DNA of 64,000 bases from Isoetes taiwanensis (lineage: Eukaryota; Streptophyta; Lycopodiopsida; Isoetales; Isoetaceae), in the NCBI GenBank assembly GCA_021234155.1, contig JAJEKV010000027.1, positions 6,136,623 through 6,200,622 on the forward strand, read 5' to 3'. How positions within the stretch are numbered: the stretch's first letter is position 1; each line of letters begins with the position of its first letter. Made by a program: the position numbers and the translations under genes. Under the pieces are notes generated by a model, which had not been told where the DNA came from, searched no databases, and saw only the letters and a program-made list of their open reading frames with translations. Shown one piece after another: positions 46,545 through 58,240 of this stretch.

Positions 46545-46640
46545 CATAATCTGCTAATCTTGTTGTTCTGCTAATCTTGCAATCTACTAATTTTGCTAAT
46601 AATCTTGCAATCCGTTAATCTTGTTGTTCTCAAACATAAT
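46545..46640 (+). repeat. Short minisatellite (TGCTAATCTTG units)
   Basis: CTGCTAATCTTGTTGTTCTG and variants (TAATCTTGCAATC) repeat several times. It is a simple tandem array. Between 46640 and 47190 no gene is supported; 46720-46830 is locally CpG-rich. Confidence 0.6.
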
Positions 46641-47190
46641 GTAAAGGCTTCTCCGGAACTATGCAGATCACTCTAATTTCATGATTTGAATCTACGAATC
46701 TAGAGGATATCCGGATGATCCCGTTCATAGCGAGCGGCGGTCGCCAATCCATCAGGTGCAACTTCGTCAATCTGTCGCCGCTTCCGCGCCAATCCATCAT
46801 CGGTCGTCGATGTTGTATAAACCCTAAAATATTACTAAGAAGTCCAATGTTGTAGTTGTTAGGTTCCCATACGATTAACGTTCCCCCCTTTATTCTCAGC
46901 CCTTTACCCTATATTCTCCACGTGGAGAATGCGTGGAGATAGGGAGGGAGAATGTTATTTTTTTCTAGTGAAAGATAAATAGTTTTGACCCATCAATCGA
47001 CCACGGGGCATTTTTCTTTCCGTGGATGTTGGCCAATGCTTCAAATGGCAGAAGTATACATGCATTAGCTGAGGCTGCATGTTTAAGAAAAAGTCATTTG
47101 GTAACAAACGAACTAAAGTCAAGTCTAAACCATGTAGACATGGGGTCTACTCCGACAATGCATAAGCCAGAAGCTAGACCACGCCTTACA

Positions 47191-47300
47191 AGCAACAGTT
47201 TCAAGAAACGAGTTAATTATCATGTTACTTGACCTGGTCCAGTCAAGCAACAGTTTCAAGAAACATGCTAATTATCCTGTTACTTGACCTGGTACAGGAT
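47191..47300 (+). repeat. 55-bp tandem duplication
   Basis: AGCAACAGTTTCAAGAAAC followed by ATGTTACTTGACCTGGT-like sequence occurs at 47191 and 47246. It lies about 110 bp upstream of the small secreted-protein ORF. Confidence 0.8.
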
Positions 47301-47406
47301 CTAGTGAAGCCCAAGAATAAAATCTTCTCTTCCACTTCGTCTATTTAGCCAGCTTGTATTGTAGTAGCAACCACAGGTAGATAAGAAAAGGGTAGACAAT
47401 ACAAGT

Positions 47407-47685
47407 GTGAGAAGCATCATGAAGAGGTTTGGGTTGCTTTTAATTCTGGTCGCGCTGTCTATTCAAGGAATCAAAGCTGCTTCTGTGAATGTGAATGAAG
47501 GAAAACTGTCACAAGTAGATCAGTTGGAGGCACTGGCTAGCATAGGTGGACAAAGCAATGGAGATGCTCTGTTGGAGACGTTGAATGGAACAGATGGGTA
47601 CTGGCATCCCATGGCATTCTGGAGGTTTCTGATATTGGGTGCTCCACCCAACAAGGAGAGCTTTTACTTCAAATTTGGTATATAA
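47407..47685 (+). CDS. Small putative secreted protein or first exon
   Basis: A 92-residue frame from an ATG at 47407 (MRSIMKRFG), with an internal Met at 47419 as an alternative start. It begins with a typical signal peptide: basic MKRFG, hydrophobic LLLILVALSIQGI, cleavage probably after KAAS or nearby. The mature part is acidic and Gly-rich (DQLEALASIGGQSNGDALLE) and ends WRFLILGAPPNKESFYFKFGI. A GTATAT sequence just before the stop could be a splice donor, so this may be only exon 1. The layout loosely recalls the N-terminus of BURP-type secreted proteins, but no domain is shown. Confidence 0.45.
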   Translation: MRSIMKRFGLLLILVALSIQGIKAASVNVNEGKLSQVDQLEALASIGGQSNGDALLETLNGTDGYWHPMAFWRFLILGAPPNKESFYFKFGI

Positions 47686-48077
47686 GTAGTTGACTAATTG
47701 CTTCATGCATAAAAAATATTTGTTGGCCTGTAATTTGAAGGTTCATCCTTGACTTATAGTAACAAATTTAAGTGACTTTTAATTGATGTTTATTTTATTA
47801 TATTTGAAGGAAATTTATTGAAATAGTATGTCATTGAAAAAATCATATATGAATGCTCGTATGGATATGAAACCAATGAAGAAACAAGTAAAGAAAAAGA
47901 GCAAAAGGCGCGATCATGATAAATCAATAAAGGTTTCTGTACCTAAGACCATTACTGGTCCACATGTTCATTTTAAATCAATAACTTATTTACGTTAGTC
48001 AATCTCAAGCTGAGTTTTAGGATATTAGTATTTCATGAGCTCCTCCATAAATAAAAAATATCTATTGCTAGGTTTGT

Positions 48078-48471
48078 CTATCTAAAAGATGATGTTGAAG
48101 CACAAAAATCAAGTTTATCTAGAACGTCAAGTATGTATAATGCCAAGTCATGCACAGATGGTGCTCTGAGAAGTTGTGAGAGCGTGGAATGGAATGCTAA
48201 GATCAAAAAATGATTCCGGACTATCTCAAAAGCAGGGCAACTCAGAAGAGTATGGCTTTCATCTTCAATAACTTGTAACTGGCAACAGGCACATAGTCTC
48301 GCTTCTCGCGGCAATTGCGGCCGCTTCCATCTACCTGTCTCAATCCGTAGCCTGTGGGACCCCATGCGAATTGATGCAATAGCTACAAGCTTGTTCCTGG
48401 ACAATGAAGCAAGCAAATAAGCTTGGGGCCCTGGTGCCAAGGTGGGATTTATGTGTGCATGATAATGACCA
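48078..48471 (-). pseudogene. C-terminal part of an older LINE, split by the L1
   Basis: The minus-strand frame reads TGHYHAHINPTLAPGPQAYL, then RMGSHRLRIETGRWKRPQ and a finger-like block CACCQLQVIEDESHTLLSC. This is the same family as the LINE at 23.69 kb (GSHRLAIETGRW; CNLCDTGYVEDEEHVFLTC). It is the direct continuation of the frame that stops at 55410: joining the two sides of the L1 gives an unbroken ...TLAQVKTGHYHAH... reading. Confidence 0.8.
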
Positions 48472-48628
48472 GTTTTCTTTTTTTTTTTCTTTTTTTTTTT
48501 TTGATTGAAGGCTTATATATGTATTAATAAAAAGTTATAAGTTTAACAAAAATTACTTTTTGACAGGGAAGTATAACCCTTTAGGTAAGTAGAAAAAGTA
48601 AAAGTACTGGATAGAAAACTTAGAGATA

Positions 48629-48742
48629 ATTGAGATATGGAAATCATAGTCTGATATGGAGTGCCGGCCCGCCTAAAAGTATGAAATTGAGATATGGAAA
48701 TCATAGTCTGATATGGAGTGTCGGCCCGCCTAAAAGTATGAT
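48629..48742 (-). repeat. 57-bp tandem duplication in the L1 3' UTR
   Basis: ATTGAGATATGGAAATCATA begins at 48629 and again at 48686, and GGCCCGCCTAAAAGTATGA ends both copies. A repeat in this place could affect recognition of the L1 RNA by its reverse transcriptase; that is speculation. Confidence 0.85.
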
Positions 48743-49084
48743 CTGAGATTGGAGTTGCTTGACTTTCTCCCTCTGCCCCTAACCATGACCGTGAGGATGC
48801 AGAATACATATAGACATGCTTCTGCCATGGCCATATTGAAGCGACCTTTACTATCCTTAGCTTGGCAAAGCATGCCTCTTCTTGCGTCCGGGTTCTGATC
48901 ACAACAGCATCCACAGAAACATGGTTCTTCATGGCTGTAAAGGTCTGGTGGTCCAAAGACCTTGATCCATTGCTGATTGGCAGCCGGGTCAATCTTCTTC
49001 CACTTGAGCTTGCGCACCAAAACGAAAATAATTCCTGGAAAAGCACCAAAGGAGCTGTAAGAATCAAAAGAATCAAAACGAGTT

Positions 49085-52000
49085 TTAAGTGGCAGCAATG
49101 ATCCATTTAATATCATATTCAATTTGCTTGATTACGGCCTCCGGATGAGTGATTTCACAGTTCAAGATAAAATTGTTCCTGCCCTTCCAAATTCTCCATA
49201 AAACAATGTACAGCCTCCAATCATTTGGGTTAATGGGCCTGAAGAACTCCTTCGAATTGAGGGCGTTGAGGTCCAAACCGAGCAGGTTGGAAGCAAGTTC
49301 AAGAACCCATTCCGACCACATACATGATCGAAATAAATGCTCCTCATCTTCCCTGTGACTGAGACATCTTGAGCATACATCAGAATCTGTCATGTTAAGC
49401 CTATGTCTTTTAGAATTGGTGGCTAAAGCCTTATGCCAGAGCTGCCACATAAAGGACTTCACTTTAGGAGGAATTGGGCATGCCCACATGAATTTGAGAT
49501 TGCTGATATATCTATCCTCCCCTATCTGCCACTTGGTGTGGATAGAAATCCTCTGGTTCCTCATTAAGTATTTATATGCTGCTCTGACTGTAAATCTGGC
49601 CGAATCATTATAATTCCAATTACAATTGTCTTCTGACCAAATGCCTTGAGAGAGCGCCGTACAAATATTATTGTACAGTAACTCTGAGTTCTCATCCTCA
49701 TTGGCAACCACTGATCTCCTGAAAGGAATTATCCCCTGCTCATCAAAGAAGTCTCTGATGTAGAAAAGTCCCTTGCTCTTCCAAAACTTAGCCTGTTCCG
49801 GAAAGTGACATGCTAAACAGAGAGAAGAATCATTAGTAAGCAAACCTGGATTCCAAAAAATAGATTGATCCATGGATAGCCCCTCCTTCCATGTAAACAT
49901 ACCTTTGACTAAATTCCATGCCCTGATCCACTTCTTGATTAAACTAGGGATCGAATTGGGAACAGAGAATGGAAAATAAATAGAGTGAGGGAGATTGAGG
50001 TGAAGTTTCTTCCATCCATAGGATAAGCACTTGGTTAAATAATGCCTAATGATTATAGAAACTGGATGGTTAATGCTATTGTAGGCTGCTTTGTAAAAAT
50101 ATTTGGCAGCCAGGGCTATACCCTGTTTCTCAATGTTGATGACTCCCAGACCCCCAATGCTCTTACTTTTACAGCATTCCTCCATAGCAACCGGGGTCCA
50201 GCATCTCTTGTTTTGGCCGCTAGAAATGAATCTGCCAATGATACTCTGTAATTTGTAGGAGACTTTCTTTGGGGCTAAGATGACCGAGGATTGATAGACA
50301 TGGGAGGAGGATATGACAAAATTAGCTATAATAGCTCTGCCTTGCTTGGAGATATATTTAGAGTTTAGGCTATCCACCTTTTTCTGGAACTTTTCAATAA
50401 TATCTGACCAGATATCAGAAGGGCTACCTTTAAGAACAAGGGGAATACCTAAAATTTTTGATGAGCTAGTAGGAAGAATATACTTACAGCCCATGAGAGC
50501 AGCTGTTTGCTCTCCTTTTACCTGATCTCTAGCTACTACTTTGGATTTGATCGGGTTAATTTTGCATCCCGAAGCTACCCCGAAATCCTCCAGAATTGTT
50601 TGGGTGTTGGAGAGAGACCTGTTATCCATGGAGACTAGAAGAAATGTGTCATCTGCAAAATGGCCGTTTAAAATTTGATCCATCACTTCGTTTTCCGAGA
50701 GGGAGAGACCTTGGATCAAGTTAGTATTTTTGGCCTCTTCCAGCTTGCTGTGAAGAGCCTCCATTATAATAAAAAACAGGAAGGGGGCTAATGGGCACCC
50801 TTGTTTGACCCCTCTTTGCAAAGGAAAGAAGGGGCTACATTCACCATTAATAAGAACTGAAGATCTGGAGTTTGAGAGAATACCTTTAAATAGAAGAATT
50901 ACCTCATTGGAGAAGCCAAGAGCAGTACAACATTTGAATAAGATGTTCCAACTGACTGTATCGAAAGCTTTGGTAATATCTAGCTTTATGAGAGCTATGT
51001 CCTGATTGGAGTCTTTTGCCCAGTTCAGCCCCAGCATTGCAGTTACCACATTGTCAAGGATAAATCTATCCTTCAAGTAGGCAGCCTGTGAGGTGCTTAT
51101 GATTTTCTCCAAAACATTCTTTAGCCTTTTAGCAATGGTCCCTGAAATAATCTTATATACCACATTAGTTAAAGAGATGGGCCTGTAATCCGAAAGAGTG
51201 GTAGGCATATCAGTCTTAGGAATAAGAGTGATCAGACTGGTATTGATTCTAGCATCCAAGTATTTAATTTCTCTGAACTCATTAGCCAGCTTAGTTAGGC
51301 AAACTCCAATTACAGGCCAAGCTTTGATAAAGAACTCAACCGGGAGCCCATCAGGCCCAGGGCTTTTACCTTTTTCCATTTCCATGGCGAATTTGAGGAG
51401 TTCCTCGTTGGAGAAAGGCCTTATTATATTAAGATTATCCTCAGCACTTACCTTAGCTTGGAGGTTGATGAATTCATCCATAGAAGCCAGGGGGCAGTCC
51501 TGATTTGTGCCCATTATACCTGTAAAGTGAGTGGCTGCAGCAAGCTTGATTTGATCCTCATCCGAAATGTCTTCATCCCCTACCTTTATTTCGAAAATAT
51601 GATTTTTCTTCTGCCTGCCCTTGGCTTTAACAAAGAAGAATTTAGAGTTACTTCTTTCATCATTTTTAATTTCAGTAATTTTGGCCTTGAGTCTCCAGCC
51701 ATCAGCTATCCTTATTTCCTCTTTTTCAATTTCAGCTCTAATATCCTCCTTTTCTTCATCTGGGGCATTGGGGAGAATATCTCTCAGATTTCGGAGGTGA
51801 GCAAGCTTATTATAGTGTATAGATTTTTCCCATTCTTTTAGCCTCTTGATTGCCTTGGCTACTGTTATCCACCAGAACATCCAACCTGACTTACCAGTTG
51901 GCTGGGGGAAATTGGCTATCAACTCCTTTAGTCTGTCCATGAATTCCACATGCTCGAGGAGACTAGTATTAAGTTTGAAGTATGTCTTCCTCTTTTTGTT

Positions 52001-52735
52001 GGCAGAATTGCCAGCCCTGATTCTCAACTGTTGGGGGTAGTGGTCTGACAGAGTATAACCCTCCATATTGCTAACTCTGCAACTTTCATTCCAAAGATTT
52101 TCCGAAAGGTAGAATCTGTCATGTAAACACAAGGTAGGATTCAATCTCTTATCAGTCCAACTGTAAGAATTGGGTTTGGTTCTGGCTAGATTGAGATTGT
52201 GACTTTTTGTTAGATCCATCCAAGCTTCCTTTTCAGGTTTCCCAAGGGGCCTGTAATTTTTGTTCTTCATAAAGCTATTGGTCACCATATTTAAATCTCC
52301 ACCCAGAATGCATTCATCGAAATCAAGGTTATCAAGGCTACTTTTGACCTTTTTCCAAATCTCCACCCTTTCTGTGGGGCTGTTGTAAGCATAAATGTTC
52401 ACAAGGGCCAATTTAGTTCTGTGAATAGTACAAAGGAGAATCTGCCACCTACCATTTCTGTCATTAACCATATACTTATTAGAAATATTAAGACTATGCC
52501 TCCACGCAATAGCTATTACTGCAGAAGAGTCGTTAGCGGGGATAGACTAGATTAAATAATTGGGAGGGAGAGTTCTACTAATAATGATCTCATGATCCAA
52601 ACTATGAATTTTATGCTCTTGAAGAAACAATACATCAGGGTTAAGGGAGGAGAGACAAACCTTTAATCTATCCCTTTTAATTAAGCTATTAATACCCTGG
52701 AGATTCCAGGTAATACAGCATATGTCCTTGTCCAT
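49085..52735 (-). pseudogene. L1 ORF2: endonuclease and reverse transcriptase (one TAG)
   Basis: A frame of 1,217 codons from the ATG at 52735, broken only by a TAG at 52549-52547 (codon 63). The APE-type endonuclease shows CITWNLQGIN, LQEHKI, GGDLNMV and LSDHYP. The RT shows DYRPISLTNVVYKII, LIKLDITKAFDTVSWN, GVKQGCPLAPFLF and the catalytic block HFADDTFLLV (F in place of Y in the YADD motif). The C-terminal zf-RVT region reads CSRCLSHREDEEHLFRSCMW. The enzyme nicks target DNA and copies L1 RNA in place. The codon at the stop is probably Trp in active relatives. Confidence 0.9.
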
Positions 52736-54063
52736 CAGTACCTATACTTACCCCAAGCCATCCCAGCTTGAACAGTTTGCTTCCTTGGGCTTGATCTACT
52801 AGGGCCAAAGTAAATCTTCTTTTTGCCTCTGCCCTTCTTCTTCTCTACTACATTCCATTCTGTATCCTCAGGAGCAAGAGCATCTTCACAATTTTCCTGG
52901 GGGGATGGCGTTCCCTCTGGCTGACAAAGATCAAAGTTTCTGGGAAGGGTAAAAATGATGTTTCCAGGATCGATTCTAACTAATTGACTCAGGTATTTAA
53001 TCAGAATCACCATGTCTTCCTGTAAATCAATACTAGGATCTTTTTTAACCCCAGGTAAGACCCCAGATAAGACAATTTCTTTATTGTAGTTCTCGTCCTG
53101 AAAGACAGTCTGGTTCTGTTGGGGATGATTTTCGATGCTTCTGTTAGCTACTTCATCCACATCAACTTTGACTTTAGGCTGCCAGACCTGTTTTTGCTTG
53201 GTTTGCTAAGGGATGCCTGTTTGTACTAGAATAGGCCACTTCGAGTAATTGACACTTAAATCCAAAAACTCCTCGGGCATAACCCTTATTTTAATCTTTT
53301 TCTTCCAATCTGACTCAATTTTCTTGGAGATGCAGATCGAGGGGAAGTTCGTTTGGGGAATATTCACTTCTAGCACATCCCCTAAAGATTCTGACAGGGC
53401 CATAAGGTGAGACCTTGTCCAGAAAGTCGGAGGTAAATTGGGAAAGGAAATCCAAGTGGTGGTTTGAATTTCGCCAGTCGTGCCAGGGATGAAATTAGGA
53501 GACCACTTCATAATATAGAAGGGACAGTTGCTAATGAAGTCGAGCTTTCTTCTGAGGATCTGATTGACACAGAGCTCGTCCCTGCAGACAATTTGAAAGG
53601 TGTACTTATCCAGCCGAAGTATGGAAAGAATCGGTATATGCTGGTTTTTGGTGATCCAATTCTTGATATCCCCTTGAGATGGGCAGTTTCTAGGGAAATG
53701 GATAAGAATAGCATATTTAGAAAACCTGTCAGTAGCCGAAGCATCTGAGACACCGTAGAGATCAATGAAATCACTATTGAAAACCTTCTGACTCTCAGAA
53801 TCAGTTACCTTCTTTGAGATAGTTGGTTGAGCAGAAGGAGAAGCATTCATGAGCACATTTTTATAAGAAGGGGAAGAAAGAGAACCTTTGTTTTTGTCGT
53901 TCTTGCCGATAACTGGGATGGAGCTGCTAATCTTGCTCTCTCCGGTTTTTGTCTTCGTTATGTTCAGAGCCGAAAGCTTCACCTCCACGCAGTTCTCGCA
54001 GTCACAAGACTTCTTCCGGATTGAAGAAGCCATTTGAGTCTTTGATTTCGCATTGTTTGGCAT
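52735..54063 (-). pseudogene. L1 ORF1 nucleic-acid-binding protein (one TAG)
   Basis: From the ATG at 54063 the frame runs for 443 codons to a TGA at 52737-52735, with a TAG at 53208-53206. The middle part (FSKYAILIHFPRNCPSQGDI, then WITKNQ and TTTWISFPNLPPTFWT) fits the DUF4283-type RNA-binding domain of plant L1 ORF1. After the TAG, QVWQPK and WNVVEKKKGRGKKK are typical C-terminal features. No CCHC knuckle is seen. The stop codon overlaps the ORF2 start as TGATG. The N-terminus overlaps the upstream ORF by about 60 bp. Confidence 0.8.
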
Positions 54064-54724
54064 TCTTCTTGCTTCTCACTTGGTAGACTTCCAGGGAGGT
54101 AGAAATACCTTCCAATACTTCATTCAGGGCTAACCCCGACTTAAAGGCTTTCCTGTGTCTTTCTATTACATGATCTTCGGCTTCCTCCCATCTTTTGATA
54201 AGCCTGATGCTTGCATTGGAGTTTTCTCGAAGCCCGTCCCATTGTATAATCAAATTTTTAACCTTCGACAGTAATTCATCCATGAAGGCTCTGAAAACGT
54301 TGTTCTTGAGGCTACAGCAATCTTTCTCAGTATGCCCTTGTTTGACGGTGATGAGTTTATACAAAGTATTGTCCAATTCCTGAACAAACCCATAAGTGTT
54401 CCACACCCAGTCTCGGTCATTCGCTCTCCCATCCAGATAATCTCTGTCTATGGAAGCCATCTTGTCCCTGCATGCCAAGATTCCTACTTCCTCTTGCACC
54501 CCCATGCAGAAAGCTGCAGCCTTTTGTTGGTCTCTGATTATTTCGAGGCCTGTGTAGATTTCTTTCAGAATCTCCCATGCTCTGTCCCTCCTGTCTTCCA
54601 GCCAAAAGATTTGAGTCCACTCCACATCTTCAACACTCCAGGGTTTGTTCGAAGTGCTTGCTTTGTTCCTCATTCTGGATTGAACGGAATTGAGCCGCAG
54701 AGCACCAAGCAACGAACAGGGCAA
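54002..54724 (-). CDS. Extra upstream ORF of the L1
   Basis: A 240-residue open frame lies before ORF1 and overlaps its start. The product is rich in charged and aromatic residues (DVEWTQIFWLEDRRDRAWEI, KVKNLIIQWDGLRENSN) and mostly helical in appearance, with a probable amphipathic or coiled-coil character. No family is recognised. Most plant L1 elements have only two ORFs. The frame is intact although ORF1 and ORF2 each have a stop, which suggests it is real and was under selection in active copies. Confidence 0.6.
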   Translation of the reverse strand: MPCSLLGALRLNSVQSRMRNKASTSNKPWSVEDVEWTQIFWLEDRRDRAWEILKEIYTGLEIIRDQQKAAAFCMGVQEEVGILACRDKMASIDRDYLDGRANDRDWVWNTYGFVQELDNTLYKLITVKQGHTEKDCCSLKNNVFRAFMDELLSKVKNLIIQWDGLRENSNASIRLIKRWEEAEDHVIERHRKAFKSGLALNEVLEGISTSLEVYQVRSKKNAKQCEIKDSNGFFNPEEVL

Positions 54725-55409
54725 CCGTTATCAGAGTACCGCGGGACTTTGCCCCAAATTCTTTTTCCCTTTTTTCCTTTTTTCCTATTTTCCCCCCAGT
54801 ACAAGGTTAACAGCCAATGATGAATGTTTCCTTCTCCCAAGAAAAGCTTTCAAGAAGAGGCAGGCCCGTACTGGGAAAGACAGAAAACTAAAATCTAAGA
54901 CTCCTAATCCTGACCCTACCCTGACAGACCCCAAACCTGGCACGGGGTCCAAGAACGAAACTAATTAGATACCAAAAATCTCCATACCACCACGTCAAGG
55001 TCCCTGATGTGATGAGATGGTTGGAGATCGAAGAATGCAGCCCAATGGTAGATCGGTTCTATCCCAAATTCCAAGGGGGCACTCATCATAAACAGATTGC
55101 ATTCAAATCTATTTCCCAAGAAGGGTTGGGAATTGTGGGCTGCATCTCAAAGATCCTGATCTGTCAAAACAGAGAATGCAAAGAAAGAACGAGTTGAAGG
55201 CAAACCTACAGAAACCTATTCTAGGCTGAGATTGAATTGCATTGGAGATCAAATTGTCAATTGCAACTATGGAATCCTGGAATTCCAGGGGGACATTAGT
55301 GATTCCCAGCCCCTGGAGAACAGCTTCAAGCAAAGCCTCATCCATCGGGGCTTGAGAGGTGTCCCTCAGGCCAGGTGGTGTAGCGAGGGCACTCAACGTT
55401 CATCTCAAC
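54725..55409 (-). other. L1 5' leader
   Basis: This lies between the L1 5' end and the upstream ORF. It contains a short frame starting at the extreme 5' end (MNVECPRYTTWPEG) and a longer frame without an ATG (DEALLEAVLQGLGITNVPLE) that looks protein-like. It is the likely internal promoter and untranslated leader of the L1. Confidence 0.5.
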
Positions 55410-57110
55410 GTTTTCACTTGGGCCAAAGTAACTGCGTCCCATGAGAAAACAACCATTGAGATATTGTTGCAAAAGCTCAGGATCAGAACTGGCAAGCATC
55501 AGGCAGTGCTCTGGTTGCACAGCCCAACGGGCAAACCATGTAGTGCAATGCTCTTTCCACATCGTTTCAAACGCTAAGGAGATTCAGCCATGGCAAGTGC
55601 AAGAACAGGATACCTAACATCATCCATGTGGTGCACCTTGCAGATATAGTGGAGATGGCGCTTCATGGCAGAATATTGAAGAGGCCAGAATATTGAAGAG
55701 GCCAAAAACCTGTCTCTTGTAAAAGAATAGCATAAGGCACCGTTGTTTTAACTCCGAGGCTGTAAGTGAGAAAGGACTTTTGCACCCGCTCCAAGCTCTC
55801 CCAAGCACTAGCACTAATGGCTGGCCCCCACACTTCAGAACCATATAGTAAAACAGGCTCTACCAAAAGCCCGAAACAACTGGGCTTTCCGTGGCCAATC
55901 ATGAATTTCTGCGCGAAAACAATTGTTTTGCATTGCATAGAGTGCTCTCCATCCAGCAGCCACCCGCTTGGTAATACATTATTCCCAAAGTGTGTTCTTA
56001 CAGAATTCTACATCAAGATACTTGTAGCTATCTACAACTTCAACTTCGCGGCTATCATAGTGCATAGGGGGAACATTGTGACGAGAAGATTGAACTACCA
56101 AAAGCTTGGTCTTTTGGAGATTAACACGCAGACCTGTGTTCTCACAAAAACCGTGCAGAGCATGTAAATGTTGCTGCATACTAACAGCGGTATGTGCCAG
56201 AAGTGAAACATCATCAGCATACATAAGTTGCCTAATGATATAGTGTGCCAAATGTGGACCTCCGTCGCCATGATTATCAAGCCATTCTTCCAATTGATCA
56301 ATGAACAAGCCAAAGAGTGTAGGAGATAAAGGGAGTGATTTGAGTACCTGATGCTGGAAATTTAGCAAAAACCCTTTCATAGAGCCGATAAACTGCATTT
56401 TGAAGATCTTGTGGAACCCCAAGTGTCTGCAAGCGCTGCCAAAGAAGCTCGCGTGGTAATCGTATCAAAAAGCGTAAGTAAAATCCACAAAGCATATATA
56501 GAGGTCTTGTTTCAAACTTCGACTATGTTCAATAAGCATGCAATGTGAAAATATGGTCTATTGTAGAATGGGATGGACGAAAGCACGCTTTTGTCCCTAC
56601 AAAGACGCATACACCAAGTATGTTCTCGCCCATGATGTCAAGCGCTTCTTACCGAAGATTAGAAGGGCTACAACCTTTATTGGGACAGCCCAAGTTTCTG
56701 GCAAGCCTTCTTGCAAAGCTTGATTTAAAAGAGTAGTGATGATTGGAAGCAATAGCGGACCCCCATTTAAGCAATTTCGCTTGCAAACCTTGAAGATCAG
56801 GAGACTTGCCATTAGATAGATGCCACAGTCCTTCTTTGACTTCCTCCTCTGTGAATTGAAGAATATCACCTACCAAAGGAGGCACAGAATTAAGGACCCC
56901 AGGATGATCATATAAGTGGACCAATCGCTCATCCCATTGCTGCATAGAAATATGTCCAAGGGTAGGAGGTGGTCGATATGATTTTGCGCCAGAAGGTCCG
57001 AGGCTCACGTAGCAGTAATTCAAACATTTGCTTCTGATGCTCAGCAACAAAGCGTGCCTTCTTGCGTTTCAAAACGGACTTATGAGAAAGTCCACTTACA
57101 CCTTTCAAAG
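55410..57110 (-). pseudogene. Older LINE reverse transcriptase, split by the L1
   Basis: In minus-strand order the parts are: RKARFVAEHQKQMFELLLRE (about 57060), FTEEEVKEGLWHLSNGKSPD (about 56860), LPRELLWQRLQTLGVPQDLQ, SPTLFGLFIDQLEEWLDNHG, the catalytic RQLMYADDVSLLAH (about 56225), VVDSYKYLDVEF, and TVPYAILLQETGFWPLQYSG (about 55740). Frameshifts and stops separate these blocks. An endonuclease domain is not seen beyond 57110, so the copy is 5'-truncated. The frame resumes beyond the L1 at 48471. It is the same family as the plus-strand LINE at 23.69 kb. Confidence 0.85.
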
Positions 57111-58240
57111 ATTATCTTATAGACGATGAGAAATCATAATATCATTGTAGGGGACAAAATGAATAACGCCAACGCAAATAAATAGAGAAACTTTCTCAAT
57201 CTAGTTGGTTTAATTATGGACCTATAAATAGTCCATGCTTATTTATATTCAAATCTTGTATATAATACATTATTCTAACATGAAATTTGAGATATATATT
57301 GCCAACAAAGGTTCAAATTTACAAAAATTATAGCCTTCATAAAAGTTGATCTACATGTACTATGGTCCTACTTAGACTACAATACTTTGGAGCAGCCACA
57401 CATTGACTAACTTTATAATAGTGGAAAGTAAGTAGGTTTCTTCATTTTTTTTTTCTAATAAGACCATACCAAGGACCTCAATATCCCTCTTTATCATATA
57501 TTGTGCCATTTAAAAGGCTTATGGGAGAAACGTAGTGCAATAAATTAATATTTTAGATGAACTAGAAAAGCAGGTACGGAAAGTCTTTTGATCTATTTAA
57601 TTATAGTCATGGCTAAACTTTGAGATATTGGCCTCCATTCATCAATAACCATCACTACCTACATCATTGTTGAGTTTTAGACCTATAAGGGTATAGTCAA
57701 CGCACTTTGGAACCTTTCTTTGTGTTCATCCTGTTATATTAGATCTTGTTTAGATCTAGATAATATATGGTTGTGCCCTAGTTATACTATATTTATGTTG
57801 ATAAAGTAAATTTCTATATAGACTTAATTAGAATGCATCATTTACTACCCTTATGAGACTTATAGATGGAGTTTATTGGAGCACTTTAACCTATATTTTT
57901 AATTTGAATTCTGTACAATAATTTCTTTAGTTAATAATGATACTAATATAACATATAAACATCTAAAAAATTCCTTGCACTATAGCTTTTCTAGTTAAGA
58001 ACTCATTGTCACAAAAATTAAGTCAAAACTTGTAATAATAAGAGAGAAATAATTCTTGAACCTCATGCAGCATTTTTAAGCAAAATAGGGTTTGGCGACT
58101 CCAATTGATATCAAATGATAGCAGCCAAACATGGAAACATGCAAATCGATATATTTTATCATAATATATCAATTAATTTCATATTTAGGAAGGTTTAGAT
58201 ACTTTTATGCTAGAAAATTGAGAAATGCAGTTCTAGAGTT
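57111..58240. other. AT-rich intergenic DNA
   Basis: No open frame, RNA or clear repeat is seen in this strongly AT-rich stretch. Confidence 0.5.

Larger units (their letters stand above)
48478..55409 (-). mobile_element. Full-length L1-type LINE
   Basis: The minus-strand element spans 6.9 kb. Its 3' end is an A-rich tail (T run at 48478-48502 on the plus strand). The flanking GTTTTC at 48472-48477 and 55410-55415 is a 6-bp target-site duplication. In order it carries a 5' leader, an extra upstream ORF, ORF1, ORF2 and a 3' untranslated region. ORF1 and ORF2 each contain a single in-frame TAG, so the copy is probably inactive but little decayed. It sits inside an older LINE of another family. 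Confidence 0.9.
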
